DNA of 64,000 bases from assembly GCA_948567375.1 (NCBI GenBank), contig OX419755.1, positions 8,065,001 to 8,129,000 of the forward strand, given 5' to 3'. The notes beneath the pieces are model-generated. The model saw only the letters and a program-made list of their open reading frames with translations, had not been told where the DNA came from and did not search any database. The DNA comes from Lunularia cruciata (taxonomy: Eukaryota > Streptophyta > Marchantiopsida > Lunulariales > Lunulariaceae). Shown piece by piece: positions 20,480 to 33,200 of this stretch; the first letter of the stretch is position 1, and every line of letters starts with the position of its first letter. The position numbers and the translations under genes are program-made.

Positions 20480-22440
20480 CTTTGTCTTCTTGAGTAAACT
20501 AAGCAATTTGAAAGAGAAAGGTGAGACATCACAAATACCACACAAAAGAAGAAACCTTCCTCAACCAAGAAACCAAGGGCCAACACCCAAATAGTAGAGG
20601 TATATTCATGAAAGGGAGAAGCTGAAGATATTAAATATGATGAGGAGGAGGAATAAGGGTCCTTCATCCGTCAAGCATTGACCTCTACTTCAGACAAAGG
20701 GGAAGAAGAAGAGACTTGGGAAGATACATAGTTTGTTCTAAACTTGTAGGACCAAAAAAAAAGGAATGTACTACAGGATCAGAGAAGGACATGAGAGAGG
20801 AGGTTGTGGTGTTAGAACCAATGCCATTAAGATCCATTAGAGAGGAAGAAGCCACCAAAGAGCCACAAGATTGAGCTGAGTGCTTGAATGCCCAAGAACT
20901 TTGGCCTAAATTTCTTAACAAGGCTAAAGTCATGCAACAAAAGACTGACCAAATAATTAATCATGCCAAAGAGAAGTATGTCCAAATTCCAAATCTTGCA
21001 CCAAGGGCTGTGAGCCGACATGTTTCTCACTCAGGATGAACCTCTGATGGCTATTATGGTAGCGCACCATGGACTAAGAAGGCAAGGAACCCCAACTCCA
21101 TCATACTCCTCCAAGGCTAACACTCCAAGACTCATGACATTGCTCACTAGAGAACTCAATGAGAGAGAGATAGTTGCAAATGAAAGGATGATGAGTTCTC
21201 CCTCACCCCTTGTTTATATACTTGTGAAATAGCTACGTACCAAAGTTACTAATTCCCAAAGTAACTGAAGTTACTAGACTAAAAGTCAAGTAAAGTCAAA
21301 AAGTAGAAAGGAATATCCATTCACATGGGCATCTTCCCCCAAGCATGTGGTCTTATCTTGACCCAACCACTAAGTCAAGGATTCCTTCACATGGGCTATC
21401 CTTGAATTAAAGAAGAATCCAAAACAAAAAGGCTTGCGGGCCCAAGAGTTCTCAACTCTTTCCTCAAAGCCAAACACCTAGGAATAATACCAAGTCAACA
21501 CACTAAAATCCAAAATAGTGGTGCTCATCTTTTCTAGTTCCTCTAAAGTAAGGTCCCCTCTATCTTAGCTATGACTAAATTTAGCTAACCATGACTAATA
21601 TAGAACAATCCTTTTTCTCTATAGAAATAATATCTCTTAAGTACTTGTAATACCAAGCTAAATATCACAATACCACACACATGCACAAATGGGTCTTATA
21701 GGGCATAGATAGAAACTGGAGAGGAATCAACACCCTTAGTAATAGTGCTAGTACAAGAGAGAACCAACTTTGTGATACATTCAATTGGAGTTGAGTACAA
21801 GCATTTCAAGAAGGAATCCAAAGAAAAATTTTGTGGCAAGTGACAAGAGTTGGACAGCACTTGAAATGAACTGAAGGAGGGCCGTGATCAAGTTGCCACC
21901 TTAGAAGTTCAATTTGGAGGAGTATTGGAAAGAGGTGGCACTGCAACTAGATTGCTTGACTGAGGAATTGGATAAAAAAAAGACCAAGTAGGCAAAGAGT
22001 AGCCGCTTGCAAGAAGCATGGAAGGCAGAGTGAGATACTTGGACTCAACACAAGGACAAAGACTAGCTCAAGACTATTCATCAGATAGAAGAGTCCCGTA
22101 ATTTCTTCATTGAGAAGCTAAAGGAGGAAGTAAAACTTCATGCATCATAGATAAAACATCATGAGCTAAACATCAATGTTGAAAGATTAGAGAACCAGGC
22201 CTACAAGAAGGATAAGATGAACTTTCTATCCTTATACTTGAACAAGAACTTCACAAAAACTTGCCAAACTTTTTTGTTAGAAATAGCTAGATATCAAGCC
22301 CAAACTAGTTAGTTAGTTAGGTTCCTTAAGGGTAATTATAGTCTATCAACCCCAGCAATTATAGCAGAAGGCACCTTGCCAAGAGGAAGTCCTTCAAAGG
22401 CATTGGCATTCTAAGTAAATAGTCAGATACTTGGAGTTAC
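20480..22440 (+). pseudogene. Broken coiled-coil ORF (right copy), split by solo LTR
   Basis: It is the counterpart of 1-1010, extended upstream. A Lys/Pro-rich stretch (HKRRNLPQPRNQGPTPK, ending 20594) is followed by an acidic run (KYDEEEE, DKGEEEETWED, 20640-20730), then the charged helical blocks seen in the left copy. The order basic, acidic, coiled coil matches the order in the B1 ORF (basic KPRKTKRGNPRR, acidic, coiled coil), so this may be a third, very diverged member. It is interrupted at 21009-21700 by LTR-A. Many stops are present. Confidence 0.4.
21009..21700 (-). mobile_element. Solo LTR-A with 4-bp TSD GGGC
   Basis: The 692 bp run from TGTGAGCCG to GGGTCTTATA on the plus strand (on the minus strand: TATAAGACCC...CGGCTCACA; consensus TGTAACACCC...CCGGCTCACA). 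The flanks are GGGC at 21005-21008 and 21701-21704. The left duplicate has the empty site at about 288-298 (CCAAGGCATGG), so this insertion postdates the duplication. Confidence 0.9.
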
Positions 22441-22755
22441 ATGTAAGTATCCGCACTTGGAATTGTATCTACTTCACCAAGTGCAGTTGGAATTCTACAA
22501 GACTTTGGAGTTGTAGTTTAAATAAGGCTAAGATAGGATCAAGATTAACAACTTTGTTGAAACCGTGTTAAGCACCTAATAATTTTGTAGATGAATAGGA
22601 TAAGATAGGATTAGGTCCTTGAACAAGTGATGTACAATACATATTAGGATTTTTAAGAGATACACTTGGTTATGTTTAGCCTTTATCCTCATGAGAAAAA
22701 CCTATTCTTATTGATTATACTATAAATACATTAACCTTGGGATACCATAATATCA
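22441..22755. other. TATA-bearing tail after the coiled-coil ORF (right)
   Basis: A TATAAATA box lies at 22721-22728. The stretch matches 1011-1350. It could be the U3/R part of an LTR whose rest is lost. No ORF. Confidence 0.35.
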
Positions 22756-23430
22756 TCAAAATGATTTGAAATGATCTATCTTTTCTCTATCAAAACATGG
22801 ATATTGTAACCATATTGCTTCTCCACAAGGTGCTTGATATTTGGAAATTGAATTTGAATCAGATTCAGATTCATCCTTCTTGATGGAAGTCTTTTCCTCC
22901 ATGCTTGTGTTCACACTTGAAGCTCCATCTTTTGAATCTGATTCCCAATAATTAGAAGATGGTGTGTCTAAATGCAAAGTGTCGTGTAGTGTTAGTCATA
23001 AGAATTATAACTTAATAATTTGATGGCCCAATCCTCAAGTACCCTTTTTGCCATCAATCAGTTGTGCATGTTCCTCTGAACCATGGCCTCTCAAGAAGGA
23101 AATCATAGCCTAAAACCTTAAAGAGTTGAAAAGTCATGAGATTTTGAACTCCAATAATTGAAACTACCACTTTATCCATCACCTCTATTGGTCAAACTTG
23201 TTGCTTATTTTCCATGATCACCACAAATATTGAAGGTCTAGAGTGTATCATACCCAACTTCTTCATCAACTTCTCTAACATGGCATTCACTATAGATCCT
23301 CCATCCACAAGTGCATCCTTGATGTTGTGACCATCCACTCTCACATCAATCTTGGAGGTATATTCACAAGCCTCTATGGTGTTAGCATCTAAACATCCTC
23401 CACACATTGTTATTCCATTGTTGCTTTGAG
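22756..23430 (-). pseudogene. Gypsy gag-pol spacer and protease fragment, minus strand (F)
   Basis: Minus-strand protease with SKIDVRVDGHNIKDALVDGGS (from 23390 to about 23300) and a Ser/Glu-rich spacer ORF (22977-22756). It is the same lineage as D's protease at 49944-49597. It meets plus-strand RNase H head to head near 23430, at exactly the same place as in the left copy (about 2168). Confidence 0.75.
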
Positions 23431-24498
23431 ATGACACTAATGCTTCCAATGTAGCTATAGGATGCACTCTTAGTCAATTAGGCCAAGAGGAGCATGATCA
23501 TCCAATGTCTTATGCTAGTAGACATATGGTTTTAGTACAAAAGTACTACTCAATCATAAAGAAAGAAGGGTTGGCATTGATCTTTGGTCTCAAGAAGTTT
23601 AGACACTACTTGATTGGAGTGAAAGCCAGCATTAAGGATAGGCTAGGGAAGAAACATGCAAATCCTAATTTATTATCTAGGGCCTTTGATTATCATGGAG
23701 TTGAACCAATGGATGATTCCTTCCCCAATGAGGAGCTCATGACAATCTCAACCACTCAAGAGGTTCCAATGGAGTACAAGGAGATTGCGGACTTTGTTAC
23801 AAGAGGTACCTATCTAGAAGGTGTGCATGCTAGAGGGAGGAAGGCCCTTGCAACAAGATCTAGACCTTATACAATGGTGAAGGGTATTATTTTTCACCAA
23901 GGAGTAGATGGTTTATTTAGAAGAGTAGTGGGTAAGGAAGAGTCTATCCTACTCATAAAAGAGTTTCATGAAGGATTAGTGTGTGGGGGACACTTTGCAA
24001 AAAAAGTGATTTCTTGCAAGATTTTAGATGCAAGTTACCTTGTAGGGTGATTTTCAAGGATTGTCTTGATTATTGCAAAACTTGTCATATTTGTCAAGCT
24101 TTTACTAGAAAGTCTACTTCTACTTCCCCTCTTAGATCAATTCCATTGTTAGGACCTTTTGGGGAACCTTTAAAGATTTTGTAGGTCCTCTTAATAAAAC
24201 CCCAAAGAACAGTTGGTACATTGTGGTGGCTAATGATTACCTTACCAAGTAGGTTGAGGCTAGTCTATTGAGGGACAAGAATGAAGATGAAGTTGGTAGA
24301 TTTCTTTATGAATGCATTAACACAAAGTTTGGGTGCCCTTTGGAGTTGGTTTCTGATAGAGGAGAAGAGTTTATAAGAAGTATCACTATAGCTATGCTAT
24401 CACATTTCTCTATCACAAATAGAGTAAAAATATACAACAAGCCAAATTCCAATGGGTTGGAAGAGAGAACCAATCAGACCTTGTGCATGATGTTGGCC

Positions 24499-25190
24499 TG
24501 TAACACCCATTTGTGCATGTGTATGGTATTGTGATATTTAGCTTGGTATTACAAGTATTTAAGAGATATTATTTATATAGAGATAAAGGATGGTCCTATA
24601 TTAGTCATGGTTAGCTAAATTTAGTCATAGCTAAGATAGAGGGGACCTTACTTTAGAGGAAGTAGAAAAGATGAGCACCACTATTCTGGATTTTAGTGTG
24701 TTGACTTGGTATTATTCCTAGGTGTTTGGCTTTGAGGAAAGAGTTGAGAACTCTTGGGCCCGCAAACCTTTTTGTTTTGGATTCTTCTTTAGTCCAAGGA
24801 TAGCCCATGTGAAGGAATCCTTGACTTAGTGGTTGGGTCAAGATAAGACCACATGCTTAGGGGAATATGCCCATGTGAATGGATATTCCTTTCTACTTTT
24901 TGACTTTACTAGACTTTTAGTCTAGTAATTTGACTTACTATGGTAATAAGTAACTTTGGTACGTAACTATTTCACAAGTATATAAACAAGGGGTGAGGAG
25001 GTACTCATCATCCTTTTATTTGCAACTATCTCTCTCTCATTGAGTTCTCTAGTGAGCAATGTCTTGAGTCTTGAAGTGTTAGCCTTGGAGGAGTATGATG
25101 GAGTTGGGGTTCCTTGCCTTCTTAGTCCATGGTGCGCTACCATAATAGCCATCAGAGGTTCATCTTGAGTGAGAGACAAGCCGGCTCACA
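24499..25190 (+). mobile_element. Solo LTR-A with 4-bp TSD GGCC
   Basis: 692 bp, TGTAACACCC...CCGGCTCACA, flanked by GGCC at 24495-24498 and 25191-25194. Removing it restores the integrase reading seen in D near 46950 (GTTGGCCAAAG), which proves the insertion. Confidence 0.95.
24979..24987 (+). promoter_or_regulatory. TATA box of LTR-A
   Basis: TATATAAAC, about 480 bp into the LTR, followed by AAGGGGTGAGG. It is conserved in the other LTR-A copies (for example GTATATAAAC near 42575). Confidence 0.6.
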
Positions 25191-26319
25191 GGCCAAAGGT
25201 GCAGAAATGGAGGGGGTTAAAGATCATTGGGACAAGAAGATCATGCAGTTTTGTGGGAGTATAGAACAATCATGAAGACTTCCACAAAATATTCTCTATT
25301 TTATTTGGTATGTGGTATTGATTCTACCTTACCTATTCACTTGATCGTCTTACATTTTAATGCATTCATAAGAGATTAAAGAAAGCACAAGGAGATGATG
25401 TATAGAAGTCAAGGAAGGATCAACTCATCAAATTGGAAGAGGCAAGAGCAGTTGCTATGGTCTAAGTGGAGCAAGCCATAGAAAACAAAAGGAGAGATAT
25501 GACAAGAGGCAAGGCAAGAAGAAGTTGCAGTCCTTCAAAGAAGGGGACTGGATAAAGTTGTTTGATTCTATTTGATCCAAGAGAGTGCAAAAGAAGTTTT
25601 GCTTAAGTACTTTGGACCTTTCATAGTGGAGAAGGTGTGGAGCAATTACAAGTATGATCTTAAGGAGTTGGGAGGACAACACTTTGACAGGATTAACCAT
25701 GATAAGTTGAAGTTGTATCATAGAAGGTAGAGAGACCTTCACTTTGAGGACAAACTAAAATTTTAGTCCAAGTGTAAATGTAACTCCTACTTGTGCATGT
25801 GTGTGGGATAATGATATGTAGTTTATTATTATAAGTATTTGAAAGATATCATTTATATAGATATAAATGATGGTTCTACATTAGTCATGATTAACTAAAG
25901 TTCCTCATGGCTAAGATAGAGGGGACCTTACTTTAGAGGAAGTAGAAAAGATGAGCACCACTACTCTGGATACTAGTGTGTTGACTTTGTATCATTCTCA
26001 GGTGTTTGGCTTTGAGGAAAGAGTTTAGAACTCTCGGACCCACAAGCTTTTTTTTTAGATTCTTCTATAGTCTAAGGATAGTCCATATGAAGAAATCCTT
26101 GACTTAGTGATTGGGTCAAGATAAGATCACATGCTTAGGAGAATATTACTATGAGTATGGATATTCTTGTAGTCTTTTGACTTTTACCCTAGGAACTTGA
26201 GTTACTCTATTAATTAGTAACTTTGGTGTGTAACTATTTCATAAGTATATAAACTAGGGGTGAGAAGATATTCATCATCTTTTCATTTGCAATTATCTCT
26301 CTCGTATTGAGTTCTCTAG

Positions 26320-29300
26320 TGTGACAACCTAGCAAATATCACTTTTGCGGTAATCGGGTAAGTAAAGTTTGTTCCCGCAGAGATACGAGTCAGAATTGGT
26401 CAAATACAAAGCAAATAATAACAATGTAGTTCTTCTTGGTTGCATCTTTAATCTCTTAGGTAGAAACCACACCCAAAAGAGAGTAACAAGTACTGACTCA
26501 TAGTCTTGTCACAAATTCACACTCCTTAATCACAACTCCAACAAATCTTTCCAAACAATCTTGATTGTGATGATTTAGGCTCTCTCAAAAATGGCAATTC
26601 ACTGCAAAACGACTTTGCCTCAGAATTGTGTTCCACCCCTTCATTGAAGGCACAACTTCCTCAATCAAAATTGCTTCACATCAACTTTGCACTACACTCA
26701 CAAATATAGAATACTACCAACACTACAATTCCTCTCGGATCTGTCAAGGCATTGCTTCGATTGCACTTCACTCAGGATCAAACACATAGAATGAAAATCA
26801 AGGCTACGGAATCCAACATCCAACAAGCATACTGACTTGCACTTCAAATTTCTCCAAACACTCACAAACACAATTACAAAGCTGATACTTGGAATCAAGC
26901 TCAAGAGATGAGCATTGCTTCACAACACTTCGCTTTATCTATTCTCAGAATTATGAGCACTAAACAACAATTCTCTCCAAATGCTACTCTTAAATAGTGA
27001 ACAAATTGACAGTTCTAACAACTATACCGTTCTACAACAACTCTTCTAACCTGCAGATCCGAAATGACAATGCACCTCTTCATATCTACCTCTTCAAATC
27101 TCAAAATGTTACTAGTCTGATCTGATGTCTACTTCTTCCTCGGCTATCAAACCCAAACCCAAAGTAAATTTACTTCCTATTATTCTATCCGTGGGTTTCA
27201 TATCTTCTACTTCTTCTACCAGATCCAGCAATTCTCTTTCTTGATCTGAAATTGCACTAGTGGGTAATCTATCTAACTCTTCATCTCTTGACCCACTCTT
27301 CTCCAATGTCTCCATTTCTAACTCCAAAGACATCTGCACTCTTATGTTATCTACTTCGGGTTTGGCTCTAACGTCTTTCCAAAGTTTTTCTATCTTTATT
27401 TTCACTAAGTCTAATCTAATCGCAATATTGTCTTCTACTTCTTAGATCTTCCTGTCTACATGAGTTCTTAAACTAATCAACAAGGCATTCAAATCAGTAT
27501 CTTTTGCCTATCTTTGCCTCGTCTCTTGCACCAACAACTTCAACTCGTGCAGCCTTGTCTCTTCAATTTGAACGCTAGACTCTGTACTCAACATTGCATT
27601 CATTATGAGGACTATCTCCTTCAACGGCTCCAATCTCATCTTCCTCTCTCGCTCTTGATCTGCGAGCCAGTCCTCCCTATACATTGCAAATTCCGCTTTG
27701 AACTTGGCTTTTACCGTCTCCTTCTCCTTCTCCTTTTGGACAACTCTCTCCTCCTGATTACGAAGTAACTCTCGTAATCTCTCTTCTTCCCTATACCATG
27801 TTGCCAACTCTCTTTGCCAGAGTTGCTTCTTCTCTTCTACACTCTCCATCACCCTATCAAGCTCTTGATCCTTTGCTGCGACTCTTGCCATAGCATGGAT
27901 AACTTCTACTCTTGAATCAGCAAATTGTTGCTTCAAGATCTCGTATTCAGCTACTTGTCTTTCTCTTGCTATGTCACTCTTCTTAACAAGATCATCTCAA
28001 TATCTCACTTCTCTCTTCAGGTCTTCAATTACCTAAGTCCTCACTATTGCCTCCGATCGTAGTACTTCCCTCTCCTCCTCACCTTGGGTTATACTCTTCT
28101 TCAACTCCGAGTTCTCTTCTTCTAATCTTGACAACACCTGCAAAACAGTCTTTACCTCTGGACAAGTCGACTGCATCTCCTTCTTCTTGTACTCTAGCTT
28201 CACCAACAAAGGACACACCACCTCCCGTAGGTACTCGACTCCATCGCTCAAGATTACTTCTCCTTGCATAGCCACTTCTCTTTGCACTTCTTGTTCATCC
28301 GATACTCATCTTCTTCTTTGCATTCTTTGTATCGGAACGGACACCTCGCTTCCCGAGCTTGCATTCGCTTCTTCTTGCACATTACTCGAACCTGCATTGT
28401 ACTTTGCCTTATGTCTCCAGCGGACTCCTCTCTGAACTGCAATCTTCTCTTCTGCCTTGGGTACTTCGTCTTCCAATGTCGTGTTGTCCTTGGCCTCAAT
28501 CTCTGCCTGCACTTCTTCTTCTTCTTCTTCTGCAGCAACTGGTGCCAATGTCATTTCTCCTCCTTCATCGTTGTCGCTACTCATATCTCCACTTTGTAGC
28601 ATTAGCTCAGGCTCCTCTTTGTGTTCCAAGTCTTTGGTCTTGCGCTCGGCGTCACCTTCCGAGTCTTCAACTTCCGACTCGATCACCACCATACCTCGCC
28701 TCGGGTTTCCTCTCTTGGTCTTCCGAGGTTTCATCGTGTCTTCGGCTTTGCCCTACCGACTTCTCTTCTTTGAGTTTGGAGTACTCACTTCGATCTCCAC
28801 ATTCTTCCCTGTCTTCTTGTAGTACTCATCGGTGCTTCTGATTTGCAAGATGTACTGCTGCTCCTCTACATTGACCTCCTTTCTCAAATCGGGATGGAAA
28901 TGCAACACCATCCAAGTTTGCTCCACCAAGTTCAGCAAATTTAACCCGAGGTAGAAATGAGCTGCAAACGGCACGATGTAGTGTGGAGGCAATTTATCCC
29001 GCATATTCCACACCATTTGTTGCGTTCTCCCATGGAAACACCTCACCCAATTGATTGGTTCTCTTGAAAACAACTTGTGAAAGAACACCGCTTGGTGTTT
29101 CATCACATAGGTTGTTCTCTCTTGCTTCAGGATTACCATCAGAGCACTCACAATTCCTCTCTTGACAGGGTCCTTGTAACTCTTGACTTTGTACCCATTC
29201 TTTGTCCGCTTTGACGAGAATGCATCTCTCACCTCTTGGGTTTCTTGAGCTATCTCTCCCTTCCCCAAGAACGTGGCCCCTTGCTCCGAGCCTGCTTCCT

Positions 29301-30096
29301 TCTCGAGTACTAGTCTCCAATCCGACTCTGTCTAGCAAGCCGGATTTCCTCTCTTCCCTTCTTCCTCAGGTCCATCAAGACACTCGATGATTTTTGTCAT
29401 GAAACCTGGAAACTCACGTTCCAGTTCCACGCCAAGAAGGTAATCCGAAGTTGGCTCAAGACTTTGATCCTAGCAATCACATCTGACCTCCAAATTGCAT
29501 GATTTCTCACTGTGAATTTGGAGTTTCTCTTTCCTCCTCCCATCTCTCCTGCTTTCTCACTGTCTCTTGATTTCACTCTTGCAACTTCTCCCTTACACAC
29601 TAACACGTTTTAAACTCTATTTCCCTTCCCACAATCACCTACAGGACAACTTCTCAATGGCAAAGGAAAATTACTCAACATTTCGTCGTTGCGGGTTTGA
29701 TTTTTATAGAGTTGCGCTTTCTTTGTCTTTCTTCACTTTGAGTTTCTACCAAGAAATCACACCTCCTGCATGCACCTGTCACTATCAATCATACTTTGCA
29801 CGTATGGGCCGCCAGTTTTTGAACGGTCCCTTCTTGAATTTCTTGCCCCGACGAAAGGTTGTTAGACTGACTTTGCCTCGGGTTGAGCTCCCCCTGATAC
29901 GAAGACTTCTTTACTTCGGGTTGTGTGCTGACAGGGTATTTTTGAGTACTTCGCCTTATGATCCAAAGTCACTTTACTTTGGGTTTCATCCCAAAGACTC
30001 TTTTCTTCGCCTTCTTTGGCCATACAAGCGCAATCCAACTTCTCTATACACTTCTTCTTCTTTATTTTGAAAAAAACAAAAAATGTGGGCACCACA
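26320..30096 (-). mobile_element. Element B1: 3.78-kb TG...CA unit with ORF, 5-bp TSD TCTAG
   Basis: On the minus strand it runs from TGTGGTGCCCACATTT to TTTGCTAGGTTGTCACA. It is flanked by TCTAG at 26315-26319 and 30097-30101, inside the F LTR (GAGTTCTCTAGTGAG when rejoined). It has TG...CA ends and a 5-bp TSD but no direct terminal repeats of its own and no RT, protease or integrase. The best reading is a solo LTR of an unseen long-LTR retrotransposon. Against this, it carries a long ORF (29606-27112). A TATTTAAG box on the minus strand near 26997-26989 follows the ORF. Confidence 0.85.
27112..29606 (-). pseudogene. Long ORF inside B1, unknown family with coiled coil
   Basis: From 29268 to 27112 one minus-strand frame is kept with only stop codons and no frameshift; the first 100 codons (29606-29300) need a frame change. 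Parts in order: basic start; LRITFLAWNWNVSF; WRLVLE; FSSKRTKNGYKVKSYKDP; VFFHKLFSREPINW; FAAHFYLGLNLL; QYILQIRSTDEYYKKTG (about 28830); Lys/Arg stretch KPRKTKRGNPRR; acidic stretch with poly-Glu (about 28510); long coiled coil (28290-27510) with EETRLHELKLLVQETR; and an end segment LETLEKSG..DEELDRL..EEEVDIRSD. I know no such protein. An RNA- or particle-binding structural protein would fit the basic plus coiled-coil layout, but that is only an idea. Confidence 0.65.
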
Positions 30097-30239
30097 TCTA
30101 GTGAGTAATGTTTTGAATCTTTGAGTGTTAGCCTTGGAGGAGTATGATGGAGTTGGGGTTCCTTGCCTTCTTAGTCCATGGTGTGCTACCATAATAGCCA
30201 TTAGAAGTTCATCATGAGTGAAAGATAGGCCGGCTCATA

Positions 30240-33200
30240 GAGCAGCATAGGTAGATGCATCTGCCATAGTGACTAGGAGTGCATTATGCGCTCCAAAGCC
30301 TAGAGGACCATCAGTGGAGTTGGACCCACAATGAGGAGAGCTTGGTAGACAAGTAAGACTTCCCTAGTCTTTTACACTCTCTAAGACACTTTAGATGATA
30401 TCCATGGCTCCTAGCTATCCTAGTGCAAGTGTGGTAGGTGGTGATGGGGTGCATGATAGACTACTTATTATTCAACCACTTGCTTCTACACAAGCTGAGT
30501 CTAGAATGATGTTGGGGACAGATTAGTTGATTATGTACTTTTCATTATTCTCAACCAATCACATATTTACATTGGAAGTTGACCCAGCTCTCGTGTTCCT
30601 GTTGGCTACCACACTTTGTGAGAGTAGAGATGATGTGGTTCCTACTTCTAGACAAAGGTGGTTGATATTGGAGCTAACTTGGTTGAGGAGCATGGGATTT
30701 GCTCAAGAACTAGTGATTTATGGCAAACAACAATGGCTAGATTGGAGGAATTACCAACCAGTTTGGCCTTTGAGTGAGCATGATTCACACTTAGATTTGT
30801 CCTATTGGATAACCAAAGGAGGATTTTTTTATGGGACCTTCAAGGAAGGTCTGTACACCATATAGTGTCTTACTAGACTTTGGAGCATAGCCCTTTATGT
30901 TGAGGAAGGCTACAATTGTTGGTTGGGAGCTACGTGAGACCGATGTGGAGAGATGTTCATTTCAAATACAAACATCTCTAGGACGTGGTTCTACAGAATA
31001 CATCACATGTTGAGAGCATGTTACCTAGATTCTATTTGGTCATCTGATTAATAGCTTTGCGGTGAAAGCTCAAGCTATTGCAACAGTAGTTGAGTCATGT
31101 GACGTGCTAGTTGGTGGAGTAGTATTATACTCCATGGGTTTAAGTATTAACTATTGGGGAGGAGACCTCCTAAAGACCAGGTTGGCAATCACATGAAGGA
31201 CAAGTATGTCACCCACCAGTATGCTTTAGTAGTGGCAATCTTGGTTTACTATACTTTGAGACTATTGCGACATTAGTTTCAACTTCCAATGGTTTTGTTA
31301 CTTGGCTTGATGACTTATTGGAGGGGAATGCCCATGCAAAGGATACTCCAATATTGGAAGAGATCACTTGGATTTGGAGTTTGAGTAGGATCATTCTATC
31401 CATCTTGGATGTTCTATTGTAGAGTTTAGAGGAGGCATTGCAACAACATGTAGATCAATTGGTGCAATGGGCTTGGAGTAGAGGCTTTGTAACACCATGA
31501 GACCAATATGAGGAGAGCCTCCAAAGTCAACTACCTTGACACCTCTAAATACCACACCCATTTCTTGGAAATATCCAATAGAGAGAGTATGTCTATTGGT
31601 GTTATTTGGTGGGATTAGCACTAGACTAGCTATGGTACTATAGGTAGGTATACAAGTACAAAGGTATTTGTATGTGGAGAGAGAGGAGATTGCTAGGCAA
31701 GTCTCTCTACATCAAGGTAGATTGAGGAGATATGAAGAGAACCTCTAGAGTCAATTACATTGACATCTCTAAATACCACACCCATTTCTTGGCAATATCC
31801 AATAGAAGGAGTATGTCTATTGCAGTTGTTTGGTGGGATTAACACTAGACTAGCTATGGTACTACTTGCGGGTATACAAGTACACAGGTACTTGTATGTA
31901 GGGAGAGAGGAGACTGTTAGGTCAGTCTACATCATAAGGCACACTTGGCCTATTAATATCCTAAGTTATTAATGATATTAGCAAGCAGGGGCTACCAAAA
32001 GACCATACAAGTAAACATTTCTTTGTTGGGACGTTGGACTTGGAGAGACATGGTCCAATTCATTTGGTGATTTCTGGATGGCCATGTTAGGGATATACAC
32101 ATGGTGGCTCAAGTTTGGCTCTTTATGATCCTCATTTTGGTGTGTTTTGGGGGGTGTTACATATACTACACCATCTCCAAGTTCATCATTCTGTTTCTCT
32201 AGCTTACATTTTGGAAAATGTTCCTTTGATGGGTGATTCTTGCACCTAGATAATGGTGACTACACATTAGGTCAATTCTTGGATGGAACCTACTGTGTTG
32301 TTGGATACAGCCAAAGTGGGATCACGGGCTCATCATCTTGGTCTTTGGTGGACAAACCTCTTACCTAGAGAAGTTTTACAATGCACTTATGATGGGATTC
32401 AACAACTAGACCACTTCACTATTGATGACATCTTGGATGTTGGGTGTCAGTCTCAAATGGTAGTAGTGGTTGATAGGTCACCTATGGTAGTGGTGAACCT
32501 TGTTAGACAACCCAAAGCCACTTTACCCACATTTATGAGTTTTCTAAGCTCTTATGCTTTTTAGGAGGGGGATCTTGGACATGTTTAGGATTTACAATTA
32601 CAATAGTTGGTGGAACCTAACATGCATGAGAGGGAGCGGGTGATGGGTTTTTGCACTAGTATTACCATTGTTCTAATAGTGTTAGAGGCATCCAAGCATT
32701 AGGTATTAGGTCAGGCTATGGACCTAAATTGTTTGACTTGGATTTTGAGCTTTGGCTTGGCAAAGCAATGGAGGATGCGCTTGATAGGCATCACTACTTA
32801 GACACTTGTGAGCTCTATGCCTATCAAGAGGATTCACACACATGTTGGGAGTGATGGACCAAGTAGACATGGTATTCTTAATACATAACTAGTAGCTACT
32901 AGGGAGAGTGGTTTGTTTGGAGTCCATCAAGGTGAGCTTGGTCTACTTGGAATGCGACTAGAGGACGTATGGAGCATGCAGCCAAATTAAAGGGATTTTT
33001 TGACACTGAGGCTAGGACTTCTAATGGTTGGAGGCATGACACCATTGCTCCCAAGGGCCCAGTGTAGCAGCCAATCAGTACGTCTTCCACTTCTATGATA
33101 GTTATAGAGGATACTTGGGAGCCAAATCTTGGACCCAAGCTTACAAGAGAGGAAAGATGGAGAGTTTGGAGGTTCTCAAGGAGCTACACAAGTTGCTTTG

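Larger units (their letters stand above)
23431..25740 (+). pseudogene. Gypsy element F RNase H and integrase, split by solo LTR
   Basis: RNase H begins DASNVAIGCTLSQLGQE (23431-23485), YASRHMVLVQKYYSIIKKE, LKKFRHYLIG, then the shared internal deletion. Integrase: VCGGHFAKK, YCKTCHICQ zinc-binding motif (24075-24105), core with NDYLTK, LELVSDRGEEF (second catalytic Asp, 24340-24372) and NSNGLEERTNQTL (catalytic Glu region, 24445-24483). The solo LTR-A (24499-25190) splits MLA-K. The coding remnant resumes at 25195 and ends with LLKYFGPFIVEKVW and HFDRINHDKLKLYHRR (25590-25730). Several stops. It belongs to the same lineage as D. Confidence 0.85.
25779..30239 (+). mobile_element. 3' LTR of gypsy element F, split by B1
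   Basis: It starts TGTAACTCC just after the F integrase tail and a GTCCAAGTGTAAA tract comparable with D's GTCCAGGGGTAAA. It ends CCGGCTCATA at 30239. Removing B1 (26320-30096) and one TSD leaves 679 bp, close to the 692 bp of the solo copies. Confidence 0.85.

Noticed and set aside
28264-29390. Long plus-strand ORFs opposite the B1 ORF
   Set aside because: They are antisense to a frame conserved in B2, and their products are Ser/Leu/Cys-rich as expected of the reverse of a Glu/Lys-rich gene.
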